From Parasponia andersonii (lineage: Eukaryota > Streptophyta > Magnoliopsida > Rosales > Cannabaceae): DNA of 64,000 nucleotides. The stretch spans positions 1,098,202 through 1,162,201 of the forward strand of contig JXTB01000035.1 of assembly GCA_002914805.1 (NCBI GenBank). The letters are read 5' to 3'. This document shows, piece by piece, positions 37,721-54,721 of the stretch (position 1 is its first letter; every line of letters starts with the position of its first letter). Both the position numbers and the translations under genes were made by a program. The notes under the pieces were generated by a model that saw only the letters and a list, made by a program, of their open reading frames with translations, was not told the origin of the DNA and did no database searches.

Positions 37721-38772
37721 TTTTACTTCCAACAATCAATTTTGCAACGAGCCTCTAATGGTCATTGAGCAAAATAGATTTTGGTATTAGGCCCCTTTTT
37801 ATTTTATTTCAAGAGTCATTACAATATCCGTTGAGAATGACAAGTTTTCAATAATTTTTTTTCCGACATGGAAGTACCGTCTATAAGCAGGTACTCTGTA
37901 GTTTCTAGCGTCAACTTAATCCAAGAACCAAGCTCACGAGAAATGTGCTTTCTTGGAACGCACGGTAGTCGTTTGGCTGTCCTCTTCGGTTGATTTGCTT
38001 CATCATGGAAAATATGCAAATACAAACGCCCACCACTCTCTAACTTAATATCCCTTCAGTTGAAAAATGAAAAAGGAAATTGATTCCCGGAGGTTGGAAA
38101 AATGCCGTCTTCGTATAGATAATCCTCGGAACATTTTCATCCTGCCATTTTTCGTAAGACAACAAGAATCACGAGTTTTAAGTAATTCATTAATAAATTG
38201 TTAACATAATGTAATGACCTCTTTGTTCACTGTACTCCAAAAAAAAAAAAAAAGAGAGAGAGAGGGAGAGAGAGAGAGAGAGAATTTCATTGTAATCTGC
38301 TTGGACATCAATGTTGTAAGATCTTTCTATTATTATGTTTAATTCGGGGTGGTGTTTGCTGTCTAGCGGGAAACTTAATGAACTGGTTGTAAATCCCTGA
38401 CAAACATTAAAGTTTCAATACCTGAAAAGGTTCCACAAGCACTCTAAATATTTGGCGTTCTTTTTTTCTTTTTCTTTTATAGAAAAGGCAAAAACAATAC
38501 AGGCCGCTTTCGCTATCATTTGCCATGCACAACTAATATGCTTGGTAGCCTGTACAGTGTAAACAACACGTAGTAGAACAAGAAGATAAAAATATTTGAT
38601 ATAATACACTAGGGTGCATCAAATAAAACCTAACTCAATACTACAAACCGCATTATTAAACCCAGCTTTTCAAGTTTCAGGTCGTGTCTACATTTCTCAT
38701 ATAACATTATGATCACATTCTTATTTGTGATCTTTATTCTAAGGCCCCTCAAAAACTAACAAGCTCCTTCTC
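37721..38772. other. Convergent intergenic spacer between MGD1 and HEMB
   Basis: The 3' untranslated regions of both genes must end here. A poly-A run followed by a (GA)n microsatellite lies at 38239-38283. No additional gene was seen; the minus-strand frames at 37819-38025 and 38415-38609 have no domain. Polyadenylation sites cannot be fixed from sequence alone. Confidence 0.6.
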
Positions 38773-43772
<5,000 letters not shown>

Positions 43773-43790
43773 TTATATAATGTATATTTT

Positions 43791-43910
43791 CTGGAAACAT
43801 CACAAAATTGGGGACTTTTAAGAGCAACTAGTTATAACATGAAGCAAGCATAATAAAAAATAAATAAAAAGAGAAGGAAATTTCGGTGATTGAGAGATGA
43901 AAATCTGTAC
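43791..43910 (-). other. Intron in the 5' untranslated region of HEMB
   Basis: Read leftward, a splice donor AAAG|GTACAG (after 43911) and an acceptor TTTCCAG (before 43790) bound a 120-bp T-rich intron. This leaves 18 nt of leader before the ATG. The upstream leader exon contains the (CT)n tract at 43975-43945. Leader introns of this kind often raise expression (general knowledge). Confidence 0.6.
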
Positions 43911-43941
43911 CTTTGGAAGCGAAGGAGCTGGTCTGCTGGTG

Positions 43942-43944
<3 letters not shown>

Positions 43945-43975
<31 letters not shown>
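43945..43975. repeat. (GA)n microsatellite, CT tract of the HEMB leader
   Basis: About 15 GA units on the plus strand, read as CT in the presumed HEMB 5' leader exon just upstream of the leader intron. Confidence 0.85.
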
Positions 43976-43976
<1 letters not shown>

Positions 43977-44009
43977 GGAGAGGATGGAATGGAAATAGGT
44001 GGGTGCCAA

Positions 44010-45300
44010 TTAGAAGGAAGGGAGGGAGAGAGAGAGGTCAGAGGAGGAGGTTGGTGATGGCTGACTCCTGACTCCTGACACCTCACAGACGTCTTTGGAA
44101 TCGTGTCGTACTGGGCCCCACCTTTGAAACCAGACACGTCTGCGCCTCTTCCATGGATGAGATGAGATTGCATTGCTGACATGAGGCATCATCCAACGAC
44201 TTGAGTTGAGGATTGAGCCGTTTATTTCGTACAACTACAACAACCAATGTTTGTTGTCGAGAATGAATGTCGTATGCCAATAAGACGGTAACTCGTAGTT
44301 GTTAGTTTAACAACATGTCATTTATAACCCTCTCATTCCGTTTGCATTTTATTAATTTTGACCCTAGTTTAAAACAACATCTGAAGAGAAAAAAGGACAA
44401 ATTGGAATTTATTTATAAAATTAAGACTTCCGTTTAATGAAAATTTTAGAATTTTAAAATCATCCCTAACTCAACCCCAAGTTGAAAAAAAGCAAGAAAG
44501 AATGAGGTGGCGCTGAGAGGGTTATCAATCATGTTCGTCCATGATTGAAATTGTTCGATTAGGTCGAGATTATTTCCAACTATCGGTCGAAATTGTTTTC
44601 AACTATCAATTGAGATTGTTCAACCGGGGTCAAAATTTTTTGACTACTGATCAAAAAATCAGTTCGAATACTAAGAGGGACGGTCAAACAAGTTCGATTG
44701 TGATCAAAATTTTTCAACCCTAATTAAACAGAAACATCATTAAGATCAGGAACAAGACTGACGATGATGGCAGTATGCTATAAATGGCAGAAGTGATTCA
44801 GGATTTATTGAAAAAATATATATTTTAGAATTTGTTAGAAAATAAAATATCAAAATACTTTTATATATATGACGTGTCAATGTAAGTTAATTTTAAAAAT
44901 ATTTATAAGTGAGTCTATTTTTTCACCGTGTTAGTACTAGTAAATTTCATAAGTGTAAATTTTCTTTGTTTTTTTTTTTAAAAAAAGTTTAAATGGTACA
45001 AAACAAAGTGCAAACATCCTTTTTTTTTTTTTCTCCCGTTAGGAAGGGTAAGGGAAGATGGTATGATTTTATAACTTAAAATAAGGAATCATACGTGTCT
45101 TAGAAAGCCTTAGCCGGAATACGTGTGTGCCACAAACAAATTTTGATGGTAATAAAATATATTTGTAGAAACTGAGTAATTAATGAACTTTCACTTTCAA
45201 TAATTTTATACTTTAACAAGCTTAGGAAGATTCAAATTTTATTATATATTTACTTGCTAGAAAGCTGGGAATAATTTAAAAAGATCATTTGAACAATTGT
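44010..45300. other. HEMB upstream region and intergenic DNA
   Basis: The first few hundred bases (44010-44280) are GC-richer and likely hold the HEMB promoter; minus-strand open frames here have no domain. At 44530-44720 a gtcgagattatttcaact-type phrase repeats loosely. No further gene. Confidence 0.5.
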
Positions 45301-45305
45301 ATGTT

Positions 45306-45897
45306 TAAAGATGTTAATATGGGAGGACCACGATCCGAAGAAAATGTAATATATTGGTTTAGACTCATATTATATGGGCTTGGGCCGATCAGTTACATAT
45401 AGAAAAGGTTAGGTTAGGCCTTAGTAATAGGTTTACATATCTGGCTCAGCTTGACTCATATCTATGTCGGCTCATATTTAGTTATTTTATATTTAATTTT
45501 AAATATATTGATTAATTAAAATTTTTAAAAAATCTTAATTAAATATTTTTATTTATATATTTTTAATATTATTTATTTACTTGTTTTTGTTTATTTTCAA
45601 TTTATTTAAATTTTAAAAAATATGAATGAGTTTTAGGCCTATATTTTAGTCCACATAAGTACATATTTGAAATTTTAAAGCATAAAATAATAAAAAAATT
45701 ATGTCTATATTGTGGCTCATATTCAAACTACATAAACATGATCTAATTAGTCTGTATAAAATGTGAGTTTGGCATATAGATTGTACAACACCTCTTAATA
45801 AGAATACAGGTTTGACCATCGTATGTTTTAGGCGAGCTGGGCCTAAGCCCAATACAAAACCTACGTGGGCTTATGGCCAACCCACTTTACATCTTTA
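45306..45897. repeat. Interspersed hAT-like repeat, copy related to 1500-2052
   Basis: The left end TAAAGATGTTAATATGGG and the right end (reverse complement) TAAAGATGTAAAGTGGG form an imperfect inverted repeat about 592 bp apart. The core is nearly identical to 1680-1900. Outer arms contain GGGCTTGGGCC and GGGCCTAAGCCC text as in the 2975-3484 element. No clean 8-bp target duplication is visible, so it is old or its ends are eroded. Confidence 0.5.
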
Positions 45898-45899
45898 AC

Positions 45900-48800
45900 T
45901 AGTTTCGGATTTAGGTGTCCTGGAAAAGTAATTTTTTGGGATCTGTATGTTTATGGGTCAATTGTAAATATATTCCCTTTTTAATTTTCTTAAATTGAGC
46001 TATGCATACTTTATAATTACATATTTACCCTTGTCATATCTAATTTTTGGGAAAGTTTTTTGAATTAATGAAAATACGCTCTTCCTTAAGTCTATTGAAA
46101 GAATTATTATTTCCAATCTATTTTGATTTTTTAGTGTCGATTGTTTGATAACAATTTTCTATAAATTTAAAAAATATTTCAAAGTAATTTATGTTTCAAA
46201 ATATTGAATGAGAGTGAGAATTTTATCAATTAAAACTTTTTCTCTAAAATTAAATTTTATAGGGGTGAAATTGAAATTTTATGGTAAATCTCAAGAGATG
46301 AAATATAGTTTTAAAAATAGAGGATTAAATTTTAAAAAATAAAAAACTACTAGCGATACATGTATAATCAAGTCTTCATTTATATATAGGATAGTGTAAC
46401 CTAGTTTACCACTTTTTTAATACCACCCAACATGACAAATGAATTGTCACAATTTAACTAAACAATTAAAACTTGTTACAAATGGGTTGAATATTATTCA
46501 TCGCCTGTTTGGTGATAAATCATACTTCATATCAAATTATATTAAAAAAGTAAGATATAAGAATCTATACCAGGAAATTTAGGAGAATGAAGAGACAAAA
46601 CAGAACAATACTGGAATTTTAAAACAGCTCTTTCATACATGTTTGACATTTGAATTTGTAATGGATCATTCTTAATCTCACGGGCTATAAAGCATGGTTG
46701 GCCCACATTAAAAAAGAAAAAACAAATTCAATTTCAACATGTTATGTCAGGAATTAATGATTTTTGGCAGCTCTAAATATAATATATGGAATATAATTGT
46801 TTGCTAATAAAAAGACAAGACTCAACTCCACAAAATTTTAAATGGTTTATTTTCCTCCAGTTGAGAATTAGTTGTGTGGCTATTTTTCTCACGAAGACGA
46901 TTACTTACAATTTGGAATTAAAATATATAGATTCTACATGTTATAAATAGATTGTAAAATGAATCGGTCAAAAACCAAGGCCGAATGATTTCTCATGCAT
47001 ATTGGGTCCTCGTGGGCACGAGCCCAAATATTAACAAGCATGAGCGCAAGTATCTCACACATACTATTATACACTTATGCTATGCAATCATGCAAAATCA
47101 TACTATTTCATACTAAATAAACTTATACTTCACGCAAGTCCATGCCACATATAGACTAGTGCTACGTGCAATATACTTCATGTCAAGTGAAAGAGATATT
47201 ATTTTATAAGCATAAAAATACACAACTTATACTCATGTAACATGCTAGTATTCTCATGCAATGTGCTATGATTTTTACATGCAATATGTCATGCTCAAGA
47301 AAAGTTAAATATACAATACAATACATGCAAATACACAAATATATTACATGCAATATTTTTATACATGTAGTATTCATATACATATTTTTTTATACAGTAT
47401 ATGTGTGTGCGTATATTATTCCTTCATCCATGTCTACAAAATGGACCCAAGCCACAAATACAATGGGTTCATGAGTGAGCTGTGGAGTGGAAGGTACAAA
47501 ATATGGTGTAGTTCTATTAATAATTTAATTACAAAAAATATGAGTTCACTTAGGGGACACATATTTTCTAAATTAAATTGTTAAATATGGTACAAAACGA
47601 TCCCATAAACCCAAAAGGCCCAAATATTGAGCCAAAACTGTTTGCCTAAACTAATGGAAAAAGCCTAGCAGCTACCCAAAAGCCATTTAACGTGCATATG
47701 GTCTTAGGATTCTAGCTTTAAATGTGCAAGCATGCACAATAAGTTCTTTTCACTAGCCATTCTCAGCTTTTACAGAACTGTTGGGAGCTAGAGGAGTGTT
47801 GGACTTTATCTAAATGAGAAATTATTATTTCTTTGTCTGATTATGAGAACTTGGCTATAAAAGAGAAGTTCCCAACAGTTGAAAAGACGGCTCCAAAGGC
47901 AACAACATGCTTCTCTTTCATCTCTCTCAAATTCCAATTCTCTTCACGTACAAAAATCTGCCCAAATTTTTCTTAATATTTTCTTCATAATTTACTTCAA
48001 AACTTAGAAAAGCTTATCAACACTGTTCAAATGTCGTACCTCAAAACCCATTTACCTTGTAGTACGCTGTTTCTACTTGGCATACCTATAGATCGCTTTT
48101 CTCCATCACATACCCAGCAGTTTCCTTTTCTCCATAGTTCACCTCTAAAAATCAACTAGTCTATACTTTGTCTAACCTCCTCCCAATTCTATACTTCAAA
48201 ATCAACCTATGTATACTCTACTTCTCTTCTATCCGTCTCCCTCGTATGAAAATCAACAGCATTGCTTTCTAACCCCCCCCCCCCCCCCCCAAAAAAAAAA
48301 AAAAAAAAAAAAAAAGCCTCACCTTGTTCTTTTATCAAAATTACCGACTCATCTCACACATTAGTCTCTTTATCCTCAAATCGTTATGCATACTCCCTTT
48401 ACTCCTTCAAGCTCCGTTTCACTAAATATTACCTGTGCCTTCTAAGAGCAAAGGAACTATTTTTTGTCCTACTACTATAAATTATGGGATTCTTTTTAGC
48501 TCACCATATTTTTTCTCACTCCTCTTCACCGTCATGCTTCTCTTTGAAATATTTTCCTTTGAAATATTGATTTCTTTTGAAATATTCGTTTTTCTGCTAT
48601 GTACTCATGCTTTCTATAGATCTACGTGGTTAGGAACATGGGATATCAAATTCCCAAGGTCTGGTTGAGTACAATTTGGAGGAAAAATCAGTTGTCCGAC
48701 CCATTAAAATTAGCAAAGCCCACATAGTGCCAACACCTGCTATCTTATCAAAAAAAAAATTCCCCCAACAAGTATTTTTTAATCAAAAAAAAAAAAAGGA

Positions 48801-49250
48801 AAAGAATGAAAAAGAAAAGGTAGTATTCCTCTGAAGTCTAAACCTAAGGTTTGATATTACAGGACCGGTATTCCATATTCTTTTTTTCATAAAGTTCCTC
48901 ACAGAATATATTTTTCGAAAACACAAAATCATTTCATCCCTATACGTCAATTTATAAACTAACAATACGTTAAAATTTGTATCCCCTCTTTTATTGTTCT
49001 CATGCTTTTTTCTAAAACCACCGTTACTCAAAGTTGGTTATTTAACAATGGAGTTTTATGAAACTAAAATTATCAAAGGAAAAAAAACATAATAATAAGA
49101 GGATAAACTAGAGATTCTATCCTATTTATCATTTTTTAATTTGATATTATCTGACATATCATATGAATTGTCAATATTCAGTTGGTGAATTACGAATAAA
49201 TTGAATAACATTCACCGTTGTATAGTAACAAATCATTTGTTATGTTAGAT
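45900..49250. other. Repeat-rich intergenic region left of the retrotransposon
   Basis: The stretch 46385-46570 is a copy of the repeat into which the retrotransposon later inserted (see 49110-49252). The stretch 47040-47410 is unusually rich in CATGCAA/CATGTAA motifs. At 47856 a TATAAAAG box is followed by a CT-rich leader-like stretch but no gene. A run of 18 C then 25 A lies at 48273-48315. No gene recognised. Confidence 0.45.
48273..48315. repeat. Poly-C followed by poly-A homopolymer
   Basis: Eighteen C followed directly by about 25 A. The lengths may be unreliable because such runs are prone to sequencing and assembly error. Confidence 0.85.
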
Positions 49251-49301
49251 ATTGTTATGCGGTCTTAAATCCTATATCAGGTCGCATAAGTAGGAGTTAA
49301 G

Positions 49302-49463
49302 TTTGAGCTCCTCCGTGTAAGTTATGTGCGACCTCCTTCGCATAGGTTATGTGCGACCGCCTCCGCTTAGGTTATATGCTACCTTCTCCGTGTAGTTGTG
49401 TGACCTCTTTTACATAAGTTACGTGTGACTTCCTCTGTATAGGTTGTGAGCGACCTCTTCCGA
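49302..49463 (+). repeat. 25-bp tandem repeats inside the LTR
   Basis: Six units plus a partial one of the form TGCGACCTCCTCCGTATAGG followed by TTATG. The same block is at 59797-59957 in the 3' LTR and, with one unit fewer, at 63387-63520. It lies in the U3-like part, about 190 bp upstream of the TATA box, where repeats often act as transcriptional enhancers (general knowledge of LTRs). Confidence 0.85.
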
Positions 49464-49652
49464 AAGAAAAGGAAACAAATCTCTGCTTCGTCAAACAGGT
49501 AACCTGCAAGGAAAGGAAAACAGAAGCCTCCCTTTTACGATCGACCAGTTACCCGTTTTGAGTGGTTACCCAATTATGTTGTTACTCAAATTGTATTACC
49601 CGATTATATAGTTACCTGTTTTCACAATTAGGAACATTGAGTTACCCTCACT

Positions 49653-49660
49653 TATATAAA
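49653..49660 (+). promoter_or_regulatory. LTR TATA box
   Basis: TATATAAA followed by GGGAACTCAAT, conserved in all three LTR copies (60149-60156 and 63714-63721), so transcription should start near 49685. Confidence 0.65.
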
Positions 49661-49941
49661 GGGAACTCAATATTTCAGACGGGGGATTCGAATTTTCCAA
49701 TTTTCAGATTTCGAAATTCTGACTTCCAATTTGAGAGAGATTTCCAGATGAGACATTGTAACTTTGAGTGCTTGTAATTCTCCATAAAATAGTGAAAAAC
49801 AGTGGACGTAAGCTCATATTTTTCGGGGCTGAACCACTATAAAATCCTCTCTCTTTATTTGCTTTGATTAATAACCCAATTCACACAAGCCACATCTCTT
49901 AATTTTTTCTAAATTTATTATTGATAAAATCTTCATCAACA

Positions 49942-49960
49942 ATTAGCGCTAGAAGGAGGG
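49942..49960 (+). other. Primer-binding-site position
   Basis: The sequence attagcgctagaaggaggg directly follows the 5' LTR, where the tRNA primer site belongs. A TGG start is expected; the observed ATTAG looks like a decayed TTGG. I cannot name the tRNA. Confidence 0.4.
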
Positions 49961-50003
49961 CCTATTCCGGCGAAAAAGTTTGTCAAATTCCACTTTTTTA
50001 ATA

Positions 50004-51705
50004 ATGGCAAACACTAGAAATACTACCATAATCACCGGAACTAGCCAAAACTAACCCCAAAGCACTGCTGCGACATAGGCAGACCCTGCTCAGGATCAGC
50101 CTACTATGACCGCAACAGAGAATCTTTCCCAGAGACAGGATCGCATGGAGGAGATACTGGTGAACCTTCAGTAAGTCACTAACCAGATCAATGACACCCT
50201 GCGACGACTTGCTGAAGGGCAGATGGTGACCCCACCACAACACGAACGTCCCAAAGAACGTCCTGCTCAATTACCTGAGAAAGGAATACAGATCCTAGAG
50301 ACGAGAAGACGCGGCCAGCCAAGAACTCAACAAGAGCGTCATGAAGATCGCATCTCCAAAGGAAAAGGCAAGGTCACAAACTTACCTCCAGAATCTGGTA
50401 CAGAGAGTTCAAGTACAAACTGTTATCGTATACAACCTTCTCGTAAATTTACTAATAGTCAAGATCACTTGAGCGGCGAACGAGGAAGACCATCAAGAAA
50501 CGTCTTCGAAAGAATCAGCAGAGAGTCGAGACAAGATCCTGCAGACCTAAGACAGTATTTGGAGTGACGACGTAGTCATGATCGATCCATATCGCATCAC
50601 AACGACCAAAGTCGGTCTCGTCGCACTATTTCATTGGATTCCTCTCATAGATCACAGAAGACTCTACCTGAACAAACCGCCATGTATCAAGATAACGATC
50701 GAAGGTCGCCTGTGCTGCCAGCCCCTCTGAACGTCGATGTTCACAATTTAAGGATTGCGTTAGACGCACTTGCTGTTTGGGACGATGAGCTCGCTGATGG
50801 GTCTCGTCAGTCGCCATTCAGCGAGGAGGTTCGAGCTGCAGCCCTTCCCACTGGATTCAGACTTCTCACCATTAACACTTTTGATGGGAAAACTGATCCA
50901 CAGGACCATATGGATCACTTCAGTGACTTGATGGAACTACATCGTGTTAATGATCATGCACGTTGCAGATGTTTCACTGTAACTCTCTCGGGAGCATTGA
51001 AGAAGTGGTTCCGAGGACTCAAATCTGGCTTAATCTCGTCCTGCCAACAACTTCAGACGGCATTCTTGAGACAGTTTCAAGCTACAAAGAATTTCACTGT
51101 TCCACTTGTTAGTTTGTTCTGCGATCCGACAAGGTCCAGAGGAGACTCTACGGTCTTATCTCAATCGATTCACCTCAGAGTTAGCAAAGGTTAACAACCC
51201 ACCTGAGGGAGGAGTTCTAACTCTCATGATGGCTGGGGTGCGACTAGAAACTAAACTCTGGGAGGAATTACTTGAGCAAGAATGTAGAACTCTTAAAGAC
51301 TTCTACTGAAGGGTTGGTCGGCATCTGAGGTTAGAATCTTCGCGCGAGAATCTTCAAAAGACTAAGAAAGAAAGAAGGAAGGAAAGATGCGACTAAAGAT
51401 GCGGTCATTACCAACAATAACGGTAATAAGAAAAACAAGAGGAATAATGAACAGCCGAATGAGAATCAGCCTAGACCCAAAAGGCAGGAGATTTCAAGAG
51501 CTCCTATACGGTTTAACAATCACACTGAATTAAACGCGCCCATAGATCATATCTATGTGGTCACAAACCAAAAGGAGCGATTCCGTCAACCAGAACCGAT
51601 GAAGCGGGATAGGACAAAGCGCGACCCCAACAAGTTCTACCGATATCACAATGATATTGGGCATGATACTAATAATTGCTTTTCCTTGAAAGATGAAATT
51701 GAAGG
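50004..51705 (+). pseudogene. Broken gag gene of the Tat retrotransposon
   Basis: Gag starts at the ATG at 50004 and runs in one frame to 51194, interrupted by early stops (first near 50052) and a TGA at 50565. It then shifts frame (51106-51309 and on). The capsid-type Retrotrans_gag region is recognisable at about 50850-51300: a TFDGKTDPQDHM motif, then LSGALKKWFRGL and PEETLRSYLNRF. Near the 3' end a zinc-knuckle remnant RYHNDIGHDTNNC (about 51645-51680) is visible with its first Cys replaced by Tyr. The product packages element RNA in the family; here it cannot be made. Confidence 0.85.
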
Positions 51706-51942
51706 CTGATTAGAGAAGGGCGAATGTGACAGTACACTAGGCAGAACGACGAAATGCGAGAAGAAGACCAACAGCGACCTCCAGAAATTCAGCGCGAGAT
51801 GCGAACTATTTTCGGAGGATCGCACGTTGGGGGAGATTCCAAGAGAGCACAGGACAGGTATGTGCGAGAAGCTCGACAGCAGCCGTTAACCAATGTCATG
51901 CATCTTGAGCAGTGACCACGCAAGCTTCAACAAGTACCAGAT

Positions 51943-52311
51943 ATGGACATTACCTTCAAAGAGCAGGATGCAAGGGAGGTCCATTATCCGCATAATGACG
52001 CATTGGTCATAAAAATTAACTGTGGAAGCACACAGTTGTGGCTAGTATTGGTCGATAACGGGAGTGCTGTGGACATCTTGTACTTCGATGCCTTTAAGAA
52101 GATGGGGTTGAATGAGAGCGACCTGAAGCCTGTCGCCACTCCACTCTATGGTTTCACTGGTGACAGCCTGATGCCTATAGGCATAATTGAATTGATGGTC
52201 AGCGTTGGGACCTATCCAAGGGTTTCAACAATAATGACCCAGTTTCTAGTGGTGGATTGCCCCTCTGCCTTCAATGCTATGCTGGGAAGACCGACACTGA
52301 GGGAACTTTGA
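51943..52311 (+). pseudogene. Retropepsin-like protease segment of pol
   Basis: An aspartic protease domain is recognisable by VLVDNGSAVDIL, the plant-gypsy version of the DTGS active site, and the downstream AMLGRPTL motif. The frame ends in a TGA at about 52309 where relatives have Arg (CGA to TGA). It would cleave Gag-Pol in an active element. Confidence 0.8.
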
Positions 52312-52473
52312 GCCGTCACCTCGATCTACCATCTAACAATCAAGTTCCCGACCCAACACGGGGTAGGCGAGGTGCGAGGAAATCAATATGATGCAAGGAC
52401 ATGTTATAACAACTCGACAAAACTCGCAGCAAATGATGCGATGTCTCGCACAATGATGGTCCACCTGCCAAAG

Positions 52474-52713
52474 AGAGCATCAGTCAAGATAGTGGGCAAA
52501 GCGTCAATCGTGGCAGCGGGCAAAGTGTCAGTCGTGGCAACGGGCAAAGCGTCAATCAAGGCAGCGAGCGAAGCTCCAGTCGAGGAAGCGAGCAAAGCAT
52601 CAATCGTGGCAGTCGGCAAAGCGTCAGTCGAGGCAGCGAGCGAAGCTCCAGTTGGATCGTCAGATAAAGCGCCAGTCGAACCGTCAGTTAAAGTGTCAAT
52701 CGAAATGACCAGC
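52474..52713 (+). repeat. Ten-copy 24-bp repeat coding an octapeptide array between PR and RT
   Basis: In the pol frame, ten consecutive units of eight residues follow the pattern K/E-A-S/P-V/I-x-A-A-G/S (for example KASIVAAG, KASIKAAS, EAPVEEAS, KASVEAAS). It is a low-complexity, Ala/Ser/Lys-rich linker between protease and reverse transcriptase. The frame stays open through all ten copies although the surrounding pol has many stops. Confidence 0.85.
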
Positions 52714-53925
52714 GAAGACTTCGATCCTCGAGAAATAGACGAAGAGGTCAGAACTGGACCCATTGAAGATCTGGAGGATTTTTCATTAGACCTGTCTTCC
52801 AGGACTTTAAAGATTGGAACGGAGGTTCAAGGACCTGTGCGAGCTTCATTGGTCGCTTTTCTGAAGTCTAATTTGGATGTCTTCACATGGCAACATTCGG
52901 ACATGGTAGAGATTGATTCAAGGATCATATCCCACCATCTTAACATAGATCTGACAAAGAAGCCTGTACGACAGAAAAGAAGGGCAATGAATCCAGAATG
53001 CTACGTCGCGTTAAAAGAAGAGGTGGAGAAGCTACTCGAAATTGGGTTCATAAGAGAGTCTTTCTATCCTGACTGGCTTGCAAACCCAGTTTTGGTGAAA
53101 AAACCCAATGGAAAGTGGAGAATGTGTATCGATTTCACCGATCTCAACAAAGCATGTTCGAAGGACAGCTTCCCTCTTCCGAGGATCGACCAGCTTGTAG
53201 ATGCGACATCGGGGCATGAACTTTTAAGTTTCATGGACGCATATTCAGGATATAACTAAATCCCCATGTACGAGCTAGATGAGGAACATACTTCGTTCAT
53301 TACTGATCGAGGGTTATACGGTTATAAAAAGATGCCCTTCGGACTTATCAACACAGGAGCGACCTACCAACGTCTTGTCAATATGATGTTTGCAAAACAA
53401 ATTGGCAAGACAATGGAGGTATACGTCGATGACATGCTGGTGAAATCGGAGAAAGCCGAAGATCACATCAAGCACCTTGATGAGATGTTCAAAATCCTCC
53501 AGAGATACCAGATGAAGCTGAATCCCCAGAAGTGTGCATTCGGAGTAGGATCTAGAAAATTTCTGGGTTTTATGGTCAACCAGCGAGGAATCGAAGCAAA
53601 TCCTCAGAAGATACAAGCGTTGATTGATATGCAATCTCCTCGTAAACCCAAGGATGTGCAAAGCCTAGCAGGAAGAGTAGCTGCTCTGAGTCGGTTTGTA
53701 TCCAGATCAACCGATAAATGCCAACCTTTCTTTGAGGTGTTAAAGGGATCAAAGAGGTTCAAGTGGACGGAAAAATGCGAGCAGGTGTTCCAAGAGTTGA
53801 AAAAACACTTGGGTTTTCCTCCACTCTTGTCGAAGCCAAATCCGGGAGAAGAATTATGCCTATATCTCACTGTTTCTAAGCATTCGACGAGTGCTGCATT
53901 AATTCGCGAGGAGGGAATTATGTAG
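52714..53925 (+). pseudogene. Reverse transcriptase and start of RNase H of pol
   Basis: RT motifs appear in order: KKPNGKWRMCIDFTDLNKA, FPLPRID, FMDAYSGYN, a TAA stop at about 53257 where Gln is expected (CAA to TAA), KMPFGLINTGATYQR, the catalytic YVDD (near 53428), and FLGFMVNQRGIEANPQKI in the thumb. RNase H begins near 53850 and is cut by a TAG at 53923 (Gln expected). Frame +1 is otherwise kept from the protease. Confidence 0.9.
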
Positions 53926-54720
53926 CGACCTGTGTATTAAGTAAGTAAAAGATTACTTGATGCTGAAACTAGATATCCAGAGATGGAAAAATTGGCGCTG
54001 GTGCTCGTCATTGCATCAAGAAAGCTTCGACCTTACTTCTATGCTCACTCCATCGGGGTTTTTACGAATTTCCCATTGAAATAGGTCTTACAGAAACCTG
54101 AGGCATCAGGACGGCTGCTTAAGTGAGCTGTTGAATTGAGTCAATTTGACATCAATTTTCAACCTCGCACTACTATAAAGGGTCAGGCCCTCGCAGATTT
54201 TATTGCAGAATTTACATACGATATCGATCTTCCCACGGGAGTACTCGAAAAACCTACCTCAGATACATCAAAGTTATGGAAACTTTATGTTGATGGGTCA
54301 TCGAATGAAAATGGAGCAGGTGCGGGAATAGTTTTAATCAGTCCTGAAGGGCACAACATTCATTATGCACTTCGCTTCAAATTCTCAGCGTCGAATAATG
54401 AGGCCGAGTATGAAGCACTGATAGCTGGGCTAAAGCTCGCACAGGAAATGAAGGTCAAAATAATTGAAGTGTATAGCGACTCCCAGCTGGTCGTATGTCA
54501 AGTTAAATGCGATTATCAAGCGAGAGGAGAGAGAATGATGGCCTATTTGGTGAAGGTGCAGCAGTTGTTCTTAACATTCGACGCTTATAACATTCAGCTT
54601 ATTCCTCGCATTGAAAATTCCCGGGCAGATGTACTTGCTAAGCTCGCTTCGACGAAAGATGCAGAGTTGTTGAAGGTAGTTCCCGTTAAATTTCTTATAT
54701 CACCAGGCACCCCAAGTAAT
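53926..54720 (+). pseudogene. RNase H remainder and the Tat-specific second RNase H
   Basis: From 53926 to 54135 the first RNase H is broken by several stops (Gln or Trp codons changed to TAG/TGA). From about 54280 a second, plant-type RNase H is intact and keeps all four catalytic acids in the expected settings: LYVDGSS, NNEAEYEAL, VYSDSQLV and NSRADVLAKLAS. A doubled RNase H is the hallmark of the Tat lineage. A one-base frame change follows at about 54715. Confidence 0.85.
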
Positions 54721-54721
54721 T

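Larger units (their letters stand above)
49253..49941 (+). repeat. 5' LTR
   Basis: 689 bp, TG...CA ends. It holds a 25-bp tandem repeat block (49302-49463), a TATATAAA box at 49653-49660 as the likely promoter, and a taattctccataaaat stretch near 49775-49790 that may include the polyadenylation region. Confidence 0.95.

Noticed and set aside
43818..44234. Several minus-strand frames rich in Ser-Leu
   Set aside because: Generated by the CT microsatellite in the HEMB leader and promoter.
52404..52763. Minus-strand 119-codon frame in the retrotransposon
   Set aside because: Shadow of the in-phase 24-bp repeat array of pol on the other strand.
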